Positions 18,096 to 26,838 of a DNA stretch of 64,000 bases are shown here, piece after piece. The notes under the pieces were generated by a model that saw nothing but the letters and a program-made list of their open reading frames with translations, had not been told where the DNA came from and did no database searches. Made by a program: the position numbers and the translations under genes. The stretch's first letter is position 1, and the number at the start of each line of letters is the position of its first letter. The DNA is from Deltaproteobacteria bacterium (GTDB lineage: Bacteria > Desulfobacterota > Desulfuromonadia > Desulfuromonadales > Geopsychrobacteraceae): the NCBI GenBank assembly GCA_024279255.1, contig JAJRRT010000041.1, positions 119,711-183,710 of the forward strand. The letters run 5' to 3'.

Positions 18096-18641
18096 TTAAT
18101 CTAGCGATTTACGTACCAGCGGTGTAATGCTCTGGGATAGTTCCCCCGCGCTCAGCCAAATTTCACCATCCTGAACCGTGCATTGCACTTGCATGTTGCG
18201 CTGAACCAATTTCGTCATCTCCCGGCATGAATCTTCTGAAATCTCAATCACGGTGAGGTTGTTGTAGCGCTGCAACTTCTCAGCATTTTTTTGCCACCAG
18301 ATATCTGCTCCGCGGCCACCATAAATATACAAACATACCTGATCTGATCGATTTGAGGCCTTACGTAACCTCCGCTCATCCGGCAGTCCGACATCGATCC
18401 ACAATTCGATGTCATCAGTAAGACTCTTCTGCCACAGATCTGGCTCTTCGTCAGCGCATAACCCTTTGGTAAAACTGAGTTGTTCATCGGCGTGCAGAGC
18501 AAAAGCGAGCAGACGCACCATCATCCGCGTATCAGTTTCAGAAGGATGGCGTGCCAAAGTCAGTAAATGCTCGGCGTAATAGCTTCGATCCATGTCTGAA
18601 ATCTGTAGCTCAACCTTGAATATTGTAGCGCTCAGTGCCAT
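18096..18641 (-). CDS. yaeQ: YaeQ family protein
   Basis: 181 residues starting MALSATIFKVELQISDMDRS, with the family blocks HPSETDTRMMVRLLAFALHA, EEPDLW and YGGRGADIWWQKN. The fold is PD-(D/E)XK nuclease-like by family knowledge; cellular role uncertain. It starts four bases after the SseB-like gene and is probably cotranscribed. Confidence 0.93.
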   Translation of the reverse strand: MALSATIFKVELQISDMDRSYYAEHLLTLARHPSETDTRMMVRLLAFALHADEQLSFTKGLCADEEPDLWQKSLTDDIELWIDVGLPDERRLRKASNRSDQVCLYIYGGRGADIWWQKNAEKLQRYNNLTVIEISEDSCREMTKLVQRNMQVQCTVQDGEIWLSAGELSQSITPLVRKSLD

Positions 18642-18644
18642 GGG

Positions 18645-19070
18645 TTATTTCGACTCTGCAACAGCATCTTCTGCTTTGCAGTGGGCCACTACTTCCTTGA
18701 GCCAGGCGATCTCATCAGGTGTGAATGTTTTGAAATGATCAGTTCCCATATTCATCACCCAGTGAAGATCAACTGTGGTCATCTCTGTTATCAAATGCCC
18801 TGGTAATTTGACAAAGGGGGCCTCAAGCTCTGCCCAGTCATTGAGGCGTTGCTGTTGATCAAAGAAGACCAGGTAATCGGTTTCGTCATTATCAATAATC
18901 AGAGGAACCTCTGTCTCCTCTTCGGTTCCTTTGTCGTCAATCTGAATTTTTTCTTTAACCGTGGGGACAAAGAACAGCGTATTGAGAAACAGGTCATAAA
19001 AACCGGACTGGGCCTTCTGGTCTTCCGGATTAGCGCGCAGGGCTTCGAAGGCCTTATCGATATCAGTCAT
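18645..19070 (-). CDS. SseB-domain protein
   Basis: 141 residues resembling the SseB N-terminal domain: FYDLFLNTLFFVPT, a middle TDYLVFFDQQQRLNDWAE and a long C-terminal amphipathic part. Function in non-pathogens is unknown. Operon with yaeQ. Confidence 0.72.
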   Translation of the reverse strand: MTDIDKAFEALRANPEDQKAQSGFYDLFLNTLFFVPTVKEKIQIDDKGTEEETEVPLIIDNDETDYLVFFDQQQRLNDWAELEAPFVKLPGHLITEMTTVDLHWVMNMGTDHFKTFTPDEIAWLKEVVAHCKAEDAVAESK

Positions 19071-19258
19071 AAAAACACCTTTGGTCTCAGAGTTAAATGA
19101 GGGCGTGAAATTGAATCACGCACTTTAACAGATAGGAATCCATTTGTCTTGGCCAGCGAGATCCGGCCAATTCGATGATAGTTTCAAATATGAAAGGGAT
19201 GACAGTCCGCCTGACTGGCAGTCTGCTTTTTAAAGGGAGGACGCCTTCTTCTGTTACT

Positions 19259-19299
19259 GGGCACCTTTTGCAATAACCTGGTTGATGCAAAAGGTGCCC
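19259..19299. other. Perfect 14-bp stem-loop after the sco/cytochrome operon
   Basis: GGGCACCTTTTGCA and its exact complement around a 13-base loop, six bases past the stop of the minus-strand operon. No U tract follows on either strand. Candidate unconventional terminator or mRNA 3'-end stabiliser. Confidence 0.75.
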
Positions 19300-19304
19300 G
19301 CTAC

Positions 19305-19808
19305 TTACTGCCCTGATCCAGAATCGTGATCTATCTTTTCACCAAGAACATTTCTGTCGGGATAGGAGAGCTCATTGATACGAATTTCATATCTGTCGGC
19401 GGTGCAGAGGCAGTCGCCTTCGAGAAAGGGATTTTTTATCTCTAGACGAAGTTGTTCCTGCGACGCCGTTTTTATGATGCGCCAGCCACCGGCTTCTGAG
19501 TAGTTGAGATAGTCAGTAGAGAACGCGTTGCACTGCGTCGCACAAATTGATCTGCCCATATCAATATCGCTCCCCGAGCCCCCGGGGTCATAATCATAGG
19601 CGGTAACCAGAAAAGCTGTGACAACGCGCTCTGGAGTTTTTGCCGCTTGAGCAAAAGTGGCGGAAAGAAAAAACAGGGACACGAAAAGAACAAGACTCGA
19701 GAGAAGATAAACCTGATAATTGATCTCTTGTTTTGTTATGTGTATTTTTGTCCCCATGTCAACCAACACCTGTGGCGAGGTGACTCCCCTTCTCTGTACA
19801 TTTCTCAT
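19305..19808 (-). CDS. Exported protein of unknown function
   Basis: Start taken at the ATG that overlaps the upstream stop (ATGA), giving ~167 residues; a later ATG (MGTKIHIT) would give a more compact signal peptide. The hydrophobic segment YLLSSLVLFVSLFFLSATFA ends in a plausible AQA-type cleavage site. The mature part has four Cys (ICATQC, DCLC). Not recognised. Third gene of the sco/cytochrome-SBP unit, so a periplasmic role with them is inferred. Confidence 0.7.
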   Translation of the reverse strand: MRNVQRRGVTSPQVLVDMGTKIHITKQEINYQVYLLSSLVLFVSLFFLSATFAQAAKTPERVVTAFLVTAYDYDPGGSGSDIDMGRSICATQCNAFSTDYLNYSEAGGWRIIKTASQEQLRLEIKNPFLEGDCLCTADRYEIRINELSYPDRNVLGEKIDHDSGSGQ

Positions 19809-21490
19809 CGTGTCACCCACTCGCTACGCCGCTCTAGTTGTGGGTTGTTACCCTTGCCCAACTGGACGATGAAGCAACCTTTTGAAGCATAGCGTTGACC
19901 CTGCCCGAAGCTGAGACGTTCGTAAAGTGGGAAGTATGTGTCATCAAGCATATCGATACTGTCGAGAAAAAAATCACGATAATATTCACCGCGCATATCA
20001 ATGAGTGCTTTTCCCAGCACTTCATTGGAGATATAGGCCTTGCTGATGATTTCAGAATTGAAATCATCAAGTTTTCGGCCACTGAGTATACGTTTCAAGG
20101 AAATATCAAAACGGATATTTTCTTGAGGCAAGCGGTAAGGCCAGGTCATATAAAGATCATCTCTCATATCCTCGGGAAGAGCCCAAAGGTCGCTACCAAG
20201 CCAGGTTCCTGAGGTGAGGAGCAGTCCTCTCCAATCTGTTGTTTGAGCGACCGATCTAAGAGCAGGTATGGCGCTTGCGTCGTCCCAGACAATGATAACT
20301 GCTGGATTCTGAGTTTTTATAATCTTAAGTAACTGCTGTGCATTGAGTGTACTCCCGACCGGGAGGCTGATATCTGTAACTGGAGCTTTTTTCTTTTGCG
20401 CCCAACTGTCGTTAAAACCATCCTTCAGAGCATTCCCACGCCGTGAGTCTCGACTGACCTGCAGAACTCTTCTCTCTTTGAACAACTCAGACATACTGGC
20501 AAGGTAGCGTGCAGCAGCCTCCCCTTCCTGACGAAATCCGCGAGATAGATAGATAGTTTGCCAGTTATTTTCATCAAGCACCGGATAGTCGACCAGCGGG
20601 AAGATATTGGGCAGCTGATTGTCTTCACAGAAACGGTGGACTGGTTCCCAGTCACCGTGCGAAATTCCGCCGAGAAGAGCAAATACGGGATTCTTTTTGT
20701 AGAAATTTTCAAGCTGAGAATACCAGGTTGATGAAGGACCCTTCAACACCCAGCGTTCGAGGGTGAAACGTTTAGCGAGAAGATCTGGCCCGAGCATGTT
20801 GTAGGCCATACGCGCCACACGGGCGTTGTTTTGCGACGCAGTCGCCAAGCTGTTCTTGCGGTCAACACTAAATTGCAAAGGGAGTACCATCGACTCAATT
20901 TCAGCAGGATCGGTACCATCGACAATGACTGTGGCAAAGTGTAGGAATTCTTTACTGGCCCCTGCAGAGAACTCAGAAGAGAGTGTTTTGAGATAAGCGA
21001 TCAATATCGCCATATCGTCATCTTCAATCTGATAGCGCGGCATGACTTTCATCGTTGAACGGCCGTTCGGATCCACGCCACTAGCAATCATTTTTGCCAA
21101 AGTTTCATCGGTATAGGCAGGGCGAGCCGGTAGAGTTACCGCGTAACTATGATATGAGGGAACAAATTCATTCCCTTTCATATAGGGCTCACGGAGTTCA
21201 TATAAAATGCGTCCGGTCGCTGGAGGGGTAATGACTTCCCCCTCTACGGATCCAAGACCACTCCGGAGATGACAACTAATACAGGTGAAGGTGGTTGCCT
21301 CAACCGGAATTTCACCAGCGGCAAAAGCCAGCATCGGTTCTCCCGAAGGCAAAATTCCCTCACGATACATCCGCTCACCAAGGATTCTTACCTGTTCAGC
21401 GGTCAAGGATTCAACTGGTGCTGCAAACAGGTTTAATGGCATGAAGCCAGCCATCAGCAAAACAAGCAACAACGGTACAAAATATTTCAT
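19805..21490 (-). CDS. Cytochrome c fused to a periplasmic-binding (ABC substrate-type) domain
   Basis: About 562 residues. Signal peptide MKYFVPLLLVLLMAGFMPL. Residues ~45-180 are a monohaem cytochrome c (haem site FTCISCHLRSGLG, with a distal Met candidate in STMKVMPRYQI). From ~190 onward the protein resembles type I periplasmic-binding proteins of branched amino-acid transporters (FALLGGISHGDWEPVHRF, VIIVWDDASAIPAL). The true start is the ATG right after GGAGGGTTAT, which lies inside the ORF-track N-terminus. It probably links ligand sensing to electron transfer; no permease is nearby. Confidence 0.85.
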   Translation of the reverse strand: MKYFVPLLLVLLMAGFMPLNLFAAPVESLTAEQVRILGERMYREGILPSGEPMLAFAAGEIPVEATTFTCISCHLRSGLGSVEGEVITPPATGRILYELREPYMKGNEFVPSYHSYAVTLPARPAYTDETLAKMIASGVDPNGRSTMKVMPRYQIEDDDMAILIAYLKTLSSEFSAGASKEFLHFATVIVDGTDPAEIESMVLPLQFSVDRKNSLATASQNNARVARMAYNMLGPDLLAKRFTLERWVLKGPSSTWYSQLENFYKKNPVFALLGGISHGDWEPVHRFCEDNQLPNIFPLVDYPVLDENNWQTIYLSRGFRQEGEAAARYLASMSELFKERRVLQVSRDSRRGNALKDGFNDSWAQKKKAPVTDISLPVGSTLNAQQLLKIIKTQNPAVIIVWDDASAIPALRSVAQTTDWRGLLLTSGTWLGSDLWALPEDMRDDLYMTWPYRLPQENIRFDISLKRILSGRKLDDFNSEIISKAYISNEVLGKALIDMRGEYYRDFFLDSIDMLDDTYFPLYERLSFGQGQRYASKGCFIVQLGKGNNPQLERRSEWVTR

Positions 21491-21560
21491 ATAACCCTCC
21501 ATAAATAATTACAGACGCGTGGGTGTAGATATGTGAGCAGGAAAAACAATTTCACATTGA

Positions 21561-22187
21561 CTACCTGATCCCAGCCATTTCCATTTCATGAAGATAGTCT
21601 TTACCATTCACCATACCGTTAATCCTGACCCATTTATTTTGTTCTGGAAGACGGATGAAGTTGAGGGGTTGATGATCCATCTTGTCACCGAAAAAAGCAT
21701 CGAAAGCGGTCGTGACGTTATCGATGTCGAGACGGCTGCCGGTGAGAAGAACCCAGCCTGGTTTCCCTTTGTATTTGTTGCGATAATTTGTCAGTACTTC
21801 GGGAGTATCGTGCTCGGGGTCAATGGTTATTGAAACGAGCAGAACATCATTGCTCTTATCCCCTAGCTCACGTTGCAAATCTATGAAGCCCATCGAAAGT
21901 AACGGGCAGATAGTCGTGCAGGTGGCATAGATGAAATTGACGACCACCGGTTTGTCTGAATCCAATATTTTATTGATTGAAACGCGTTGGCCGTTGTGAT
22001 CAGTCAGGACCAGATCGGGTATCTGATAAGTCTCTACACTACTGGCGTAGCCCTTTTTATTCATCATCGCCTGATGTTTGGAGTGATCGGCTGCAGACAT
22101 TCCTGCCATGTCATGCCCCATGCAACCAGCAAGAATGAAAATTAGCAAACCAGAACAAATCAGTAGACGCAATACTTTCAGGTACAT
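21561..22187 (-). CDS. SCO1/SenC family lipoprotein
   Basis: 208 residues, lipobox LAGC, then a thioredoxin-like Sco domain. The Cu/thiol motif CTTICP and the conserved DHQPLNFIRLP, carrying the putative His ligand, are present. Sco proteins deliver copper to cytochrome oxidase or act as periplasmic thiol reductases. A Met/His-rich stretch just after the lipobox (GHDMAGMSAADHSKHQAMM) suggests metal binding. First gene of the minus-strand three-gene unit; SD GAGGAGCTTT. Confidence 0.9.
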   Translation of the reverse strand: MYLKVLRLLICSGLLIFILAGCMGHDMAGMSAADHSKHQAMMNKKGYASSVETYQIPDLVLTDHNGQRVSINKILDSDKPVVVNFIYATCTTICPLLSMGFIDLQRELGDKSNDVLLVSITIDPEHDTPEVLTNYRNKYKGKPGWVLLTGSRLDIDNVTTAFDAFFGDKMDHQPLNFIRLPEQNKWVRINGMVNGKDYLHEMEMAGIR

Positions 22188-22234
22188 ATAAAGCTCCTCA
22201 TGGATGTCGTCTCGAGTGAATTTTGAGAAATATC

Positions 22235-22262
22235 ATTATACCAGAATAATATAATGCCCCAA
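22235..22262 (-). promoter_or_regulatory. Possible sigma-70 promoter for the sco operon
   Basis: On the minus strand a perfect TATAAT lies about 48 bases before the sco ATG. A weak TTGGGG -35 sits 16 bases further upstream. Spacing and position fit, but the -35 match is partial. Confidence 0.4.
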
Positions 22263-22547
22263 GTAGTTAATAATTAGCAAAGTTCCTGCCATCAGTCTCA
22301 ATGCAAGTTAACCTATTAAATAACCGTTAAAAAGTTTGAATTGTTGAGGGTTTCATACAATCAAAAAGGATGCAAATTTATACCTATCTGGTCGCATTTT
22401 GACAAAATTCAGTCTTGCGATGGAACGCTGATCCTTTAATTTTCAATTAATTCATCAAAAAATCTGGACCTGCTGGCAGGTTTTGGAATTCAGCGGAAGA
22501 ATGTTGGAAAAAGGAAACATCCAATTCAGTTTAAACTACAAGTCATT
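22263..22547. other. Intergenic region, AT-rich
   Basis: No open frame or strong hairpin was identified between the sco promoter region and the end of rlmD. A TTGACA occurs on the plus strand but without a convincing -10. Confidence 0.5.
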
Positions 22548-23852
22548 TTATGCTTCCAGTTCAAGGAAGGTCAGGCTTTCCAGATGATAGGTTTGAGGAA
22601 ACATATCCAGCGGGCGGCTTTCGATGACACGATAGCCACCTGTCAACAATAGCGTTAGATCGCGGGCCAGAGTCATTGGGTCGCAAGAGACATAGAGTAT
22701 CCGCTTAACTTGCTGCTTGAGTAGATCGACAACGACCTCTTTGGCGCCACTACGCGGCGGATCAAGGATAACCAGATCAAAGCCATTTTCCCCGGCGAGT
22801 GTTGCGTAAGCAGCCTCTGCTGGTCGTGTCACAAAATCAATATTCGTTATTTGATTATGGTGAGCGTTAACTTTTCCCTGAACAATAGATCCAGCGTGCT
22901 CTTCAACTGCGACAAGGCTTGCCACGCGTCGTGCGAATGGCAGACTGAAATTACCCATACCACAGTATAGGTCAAGCACGCGCCAATCCTTACCGGGCGC
23001 AGCCATACGTAAGGCCTCGCTGATCATGCGACGGTTCTGGGCAAGGTTTACTTGTGAGAAACCGCCGGCACCATAGGCCAATTGCAGCGTGGGAAAATCA
23101 ACCTCGATGGTCAGGTCACGTGCCCCCGCAATATAGCTTAAGCTCGACCTGGAACCAGTTTGCAGAAAAAGGGCGAGGTCATATCTTTTCTGAAGTGATT
23201 TCAAATACTCCACTAAAGCAGTACTCTTTTTACCCGAATAGTGAAGAACTACTCTAACCTGCTCGCCATCACCGATCTCCATGTCGATCTGGGAAATCTG
23301 AGACGCAAAGGGACTGTGCTGTAGGCGTTCGCGCAATTCTGGCAAAAGTCGATTAAAGGCTGGATCAGCGATCGGGCATGATTGAACATCGATGACAGAA
23401 TGACTGTTGGAGCGGTAAAAACCGATCGCCAGTTTGCCATTAGTTAACGTATGGCACTTAAACTGAACCCGACTGCGGTAATGCCATTCAATGGGGGATT
23501 CCATAACCCCAGAGATCAGCACATCATCAATGCCGCACTGACGATGCAAGGCGTCACGGAATATCTTCTCTTTGTGACGTAACTGCTCAGCATAGGGAAG
23601 CATCTGCCACTGGCAACCGCCACATTCGCCAAAAACCGAGCAGGCAGGGCGACAGCGTTGTGGCGACTCGTGATCGAAGAGTACGGCTTCAGCCTCGGCA
23701 TAGCGCTTCTTTACGCGCGTTAGACGAGCTCGGACCAGATCACCAGGCACGGCACCGCGGACAAAAATAACCCGGCCATCGGAACGCGCAACTCCTCTGC
23801 CGCCAAAAGCGAGCGATTCGATCTCAAGTGGACCGATCAGCCCGTCATTCAT
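22548..23852 (-). CDS. rlmD: 23S rRNA (uracil-C5)-methyltransferase, RlmD/RumA type
   Basis: 434 residues: N-terminal TRAM domain (GPLEIESLAFGGRGVARSDG), four-cysteine Fe-S site (CRPACSVFGECGGCQWQ), and a C-terminal SAM methyltransferase (VLDLYCGMGNFSLPFA, ILDPPRSGAKEV) with the catalytic Cys in YVSCDPMTLARDL. Start is two bases after the lysA stop, so it is the last gene of the lrp-lysA-rlmD operon. Whether it is RlmD or a close relative (RlmCD) cannot be separated here. Confidence 0.92.
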   Translation of the reverse strand: MNDGLIGPLEIESLAFGGRGVARSDGRVIFVRGAVPGDLVRARLTRVKKRYAEAEAVLFDHESPQRCRPACSVFGECGGCQWQMLPYAEQLRHKEKIFRDALHRQCGIDDVLISGVMESPIEWHYRSRVQFKCHTLTNGKLAIGFYRSNSHSVIDVQSCPIADPAFNRLLPELRERLQHSPFASQISQIDMEIGDGEQVRVVLHYSGKKSTALVEYLKSLQKRYDLALFLQTGSRSSLSYIAGARDLTIEVDFPTLQLAYGAGGFSQVNLAQNRRMISEALRMAAPGKDWRVLDLYCGMGNFSLPFARRVASLVAVEEHAGSIVQGKVNAHHNQITNIDFVTRPAEAAYATLAGENGFDLVILDPPRSGAKEVVVDLLKQQVKRILYVSCDPMTLARDLTLLLTGGYRVIESRPLDMFPQTYHLESLTFLELEA

Positions 23853-23854
23853 AA

Positions 23855-25123
23855 TCAGCCTTTGCTCACTGGGCTGATCTTGTCAGCAGTAAAGTCCATG
23901 GTTGCAAAGTAATCGTCATTGGTTTCAGTACGACGAATCAGTTCAACACTTCCATCGCTGCGCAGCAAAAGTTCTTTGGGGCGCAGACGGCCGTTATACT
24001 GAAAGCCCATAGCGTGGCCGTGAGCGCCGGTATCATGGATGATCAACAGGTCACCTTCTTCAATCTGAGGCAATTCACGCTGTACGGCAAACTTGTCGTT
24101 GTTTTCACACAAGGAACCGACCAGATCGATCACTTCTGCGGACCGGCTTTCACCACCAACCACATCAATATGATGGTAGGCATCGTACAACGCAGGGCGC
24201 ATCAATGCGGACATGCAGGAATCGACACCGACATATTTGCGGTAAGTATTTTTATGATTAATCGCCTGAGTGACGAGCACACCGTGTGGACCGGTCATGT
24301 AACGGCCACTCTCCATGACCATCTTTGGGGCATAGCCATGAGTCGACCTGTACTGGTCAAACAATGCAGTAATCTCTTGTGCCATCGCCTGCAGATCAAG
24401 TGGCTCCTGTTCAGGGCGATACGGAATACCAAAGCCACCACCAATATTCAAAAATTCAAAACGGATACCAAGCTCTTTTTCAACCTTCTCTGCAATTTCC
24501 AGTAGCATGCGTGAGGTCTCGACCATGTACCTGTAGTCGAGTTCGTTAGAAGCAACCATGGTATGCAAGCCGAAGCGGGTAGCTCCTTTTTCACGTGCCA
24601 TCCGATAAGCCTCTACCACCTGGTCGTGTGTCACCCCATACTTAGCCTCAACCGGATTACCGATGATTACATTACCGGTACGACGGGGACCTGGGTTATA
24701 GCGGAAACAGACCAGATCGGGAAGTTTCGGCACCTTGCCGAGCAGAGAAACATCGTCCAGATTGAGAATGCAACCTCCATCCAGAGCGGCGAAGTCAAAC
24801 TCTTCTTCGGTGGTGTTATTTGAAGTAAACATAATCTGTTCACCAGTCGCACCAACCTCGCGGCTGAGGATAAGCTCAGGAATCGAGCTGCAGTCAAAAC
24901 CAAAACCCATATCCTGCATGATTTGAAGAATACTTTTATTCGGCAGAGCCTTGACCGCATAGTACTCCTGAAATCCATCGATACCAGCAAAAGCGGCTTT
25001 CAGATCACGACCGGTCTGACGAATCCCTATTTCGTCATAGATATGAAAAGGGGTTCCATAGTGTGCTGCGATTTCTTCGACAATCGGTTGCAGCCGAGAT
25101 TTAAAGTCATTAGACATTGGCAT
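23855..25123 (-). CDS. lysA: Diaminopimelate decarboxylase-family PLP enzyme
   Basis: 422 residues, fold type III (alanine-racemase-like barrel). The PLP lysine is in YYAVKALPNKSILQ. The glycine-rich phosphate-binding loop is NIGGGFGIPY. The dimer-interface cysteine motif of decarboxylases appears as LVGSLCENND. Final step of lysine synthesis if truly LysA; related ornithine or carboxynorspermidine decarboxylases are possible. SD AAGGAG. Twenty bases downstream of the Lrp-type regulator. Confidence 0.82.
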   Translation of the reverse strand: MPMSNDFKSRLQPIVEEIAAHYGTPFHIYDEIGIRQTGRDLKAAFAGIDGFQEYYAVKALPNKSILQIMQDMGFGFDCSSIPELILSREVGATGEQIMFTSNNTTEEEFDFAALDGGCILNLDDVSLLGKVPKLPDLVCFRYNPGPRRTGNVIIGNPVEAKYGVTHDQVVEAYRMAREKGATRFGLHTMVASNELDYRYMVETSRMLLEIAEKVEKELGIRFEFLNIGGGFGIPYRPEQEPLDLQAMAQEITALFDQYRSTHGYAPKMVMESGRYMTGPHGVLVTQAINHKNTYRKYVGVDSCMSALMRPALYDAYHHIDVVGGESRSAEVIDLVGSLCENNDKFAVQRELPQIEEGDLLIIHDTGAHGHAMGFQYNGRLRPKELLLRSDGSVELIRRTETNDDYFATMDFTADKISPVSKG

Positions 25124-25143
25124 GGGACTTACTCCTTAAGACA

Positions 25144-25608
25144 TTATTGATTCAAATTTATTTTTCTGGTTTCTTTAAGAATGTCGAGAACAATTTTTAC
25201 ACTGACATGCGAGACACCATCTAGCTGTGCAAAATTCTCGCGCAGGCAGCGACCCAACTCCTGAAGAGATGTGACACGCAGCTTCACCAGGTAATGACAG
25301 TCTCCACTGATTTGAAAAACTTCCTGTGCACCGGGGATGTTTGTCAGTTGCGGACCGACATTGCCTGCTCCTGTCACTTGGAGTTGTACAAACGCAACCA
25401 AACCCTGGCCGAAATGACCCGGATTCAGACGCACTTCGTAGCCCTGGATGATCCCCTGCTGCTCAAGTTTACGGATTCTCTCCAGAATAGCAGAAGGCGC
25501 CATTCCAACCTGACGCGCAACTTCAGCGTTGGGGATACGCGCCTTTTCCTGAAGGATCTCCAGAATTCTTAAGTCAATCTCGTCAAACGTTCTTTCTTCA
25601 GTCATCAT
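25144..25608 (-). CDS. Lrp/AsnC-family transcriptional regulator
   Basis: 154 residues from the first ATG of the double ATG; the listed ORF start is a TTG that lies within the likely promoter. N-terminal HTH (IDLRILEILQEKARIPNAEV, VGMAPSAILERIRKL) and C-terminal RAM ligand-binding domain (GHFGQGLVAFVQLQV, VFQISGDCHYLVKLRV). No Shine-Dalgarno lies before the ATG. First gene of the lrp-lysA-rlmD operon, so it may tune lysine or amino-acid supply and itself. Confidence 0.9.
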   Translation of the reverse strand: MMTEERTFDEIDLRILEILQEKARIPNAEVARQVGMAPSAILERIRKLEQQGIIQGYEVRLNPGHFGQGLVAFVQLQVTGAGNVGPQLTNIPGAQEVFQISGDCHYLVKLRVTSLQELGRCLRENFAQLDGVSHVSVKIVLDILKETRKINLNQ

Positions 25609-25609
25609 T

Positions 25610-25626
25610 ACAGAATAATATTCTGT
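25610..25626. promoter_or_regulatory. Lrp-box operator
   Basis: 17-bp inverted repeat ACAGAATA-n-TATTCTGT. Its central 15 bases match every position of the E. coli Lrp consensus YAGHAWATTWTDCTR. It overlaps the predicted -10 and ends two bases before the Lrp-type ATG, so autorepression is likely. Confidence 0.75.
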
Positions 25627-25644
25627 CGCAAAGGCTAAAGTCAA
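25615..25644 (-). promoter_or_regulatory. Predicted promoter of the lrp-lysA-rlmD operon
   Basis: TTGACT (-35), 18-base spacer, TATTAT (-10) on the minus strand. The A of the ATG is the seventh base after the -10, where transcription would normally begin. The mRNA may therefore be leaderless, in keeping with the absent Shine-Dalgarno. Confidence 0.55.
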
Positions 25645-25842
25645 TACGCATGTTGTAACAAAATTATAAAGCGTTCTGGAAGAGCATTCAACTTGGCGTT
25701 ATGAAGTATGTGGGAATGCAAACGGTGATCAAAGAGTCGATCAATAGGAGATATTGGTAGCGCGAGTCAGTTGAAGTGTTTAAGCAGAAAAGACAGGTCA
25801 TCATTTAGCGACCTGATCACTTGAAGAGCCTCACTGTTGAAG

Positions 25843-26757
25843 TTACTTCACTGGGCAAATCAAACGAAAGCCCAGGCTGTTATTGTGAGAGTCGGATCTA
25901 TACCATGAGCGGCGTGCTGCGCGGATATTTCGTGGGTCACTAAACCAACTCCCACCTCTAAGCGTACGGTATTCTTTTGGGCTTGAATCCTGGATAGTAA
26001 TGACTTTCCGTTGCGTATTGTAAGCATCGGCATACCAGTCCCCTGTCCATTCCCACACGTTTCCCAATATATCATATAGGCCATAAGCATTAGGCTTAAA
26101 AGAGCCAACAGCAACACTGACAGGGGAACCATCAGTACAGTCATGAAATTTTTGACCAATTCTATTTTGCTTCGCTGATTGATCGCCGACATTGGCATAA
26201 TCACAAACATCGGCCTGATTATCACCCCAGAAACGGGAAGAAGTTGTCATCCCTCTGGCTGCATACTCCCACTCTGCTTCGGTTGGTAGGCGATATGTCC
26301 TTGCGGTTTGGCTAGATAGCCAGGTCGCATAATCTGAAGCGGCCTTCCAATTCACATAGACGACAGGTTGCATTTCACCATTTAAATCATGTCCAAGGAA
26401 GCTTCCGCTATCATGATCAGCGTGGTAGAGGCGAAACTGAGAGTTCGTTACTTCATATCGTCCCATCCAAAAGTCATCCAGACAAACTTCATGACGAGGT
26501 CCCTCGTCGTCACCTCGACCTTCTTCACTCACGGGGCTCCCCATCTGGAAGCAACCACCCTTGATCAAGACAAATTCCATTCCAGTCGTTGCATCCGTAA
26601 AGGTCTCAGGCATTACAACCGGCGATTCGGCGTTAGTGTCTGAAGTTGAGAATATGGCGGCTGAATTCAGGTCCGATGGTGAGGCAAAAACTGGATCACT
26701 CAACAGAGCGACACCAAACAGAATGAAAAAGATAGAAAAAAAAGAGAGCTTGAGCAC
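25843..26757 (-). CDS. Exported FGE/sulfatase-modifying-fold protein
   Basis: About 304 residues from a GTG start behind GGGGGAT; the listed start is an upstream TTG. Signal peptide (FFSIFFILFGVALLSDPVFA). FGE-sulfatase domain: FVLIKGGCFQMGSP, DDFWMGRYEVTNSQF, YRLPTEAEWEYAARG, YDILGNVWEWTGDW, LRGGSWFSDPRNIRAA, LGFRLICPVK. Most bacterial members are not true formylglycine-generating enzymes. No sulfatase is nearby, so the role is open. It appears monocistronic. Confidence 0.85.
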   Translation of the reverse strand: MLKLSFFSIFFILFGVALLSDPVFASPSDLNSAAIFSTSDTNAESPVVMPETFTDATTGMEFVLIKGGCFQMGSPVSEEGRGDDEGPRHEVCLDDFWMGRYEVTNSQFRLYHADHDSGSFLGHDLNGEMQPVVYVNWKAASDYATWLSSQTARTYRLPTEAEWEYAARGMTTSSRFWGDNQADVCDYANVGDQSAKQNRIGQKFHDCTDGSPVSVAVGSFKPNAYGLYDILGNVWEWTGDWYADAYNTQRKVITIQDSSPKEYRTLRGGSWFSDPRNIRAARRSWYRSDSHNNSLGFRLICPVK

Positions 26758-26838
26758 TGAAATCCCCCACAATAGGTATAGTGAATTGATCTCAGATATT
26801 CAACAATTCTGCAACCCTTGTCAATCAACACTTCATGC

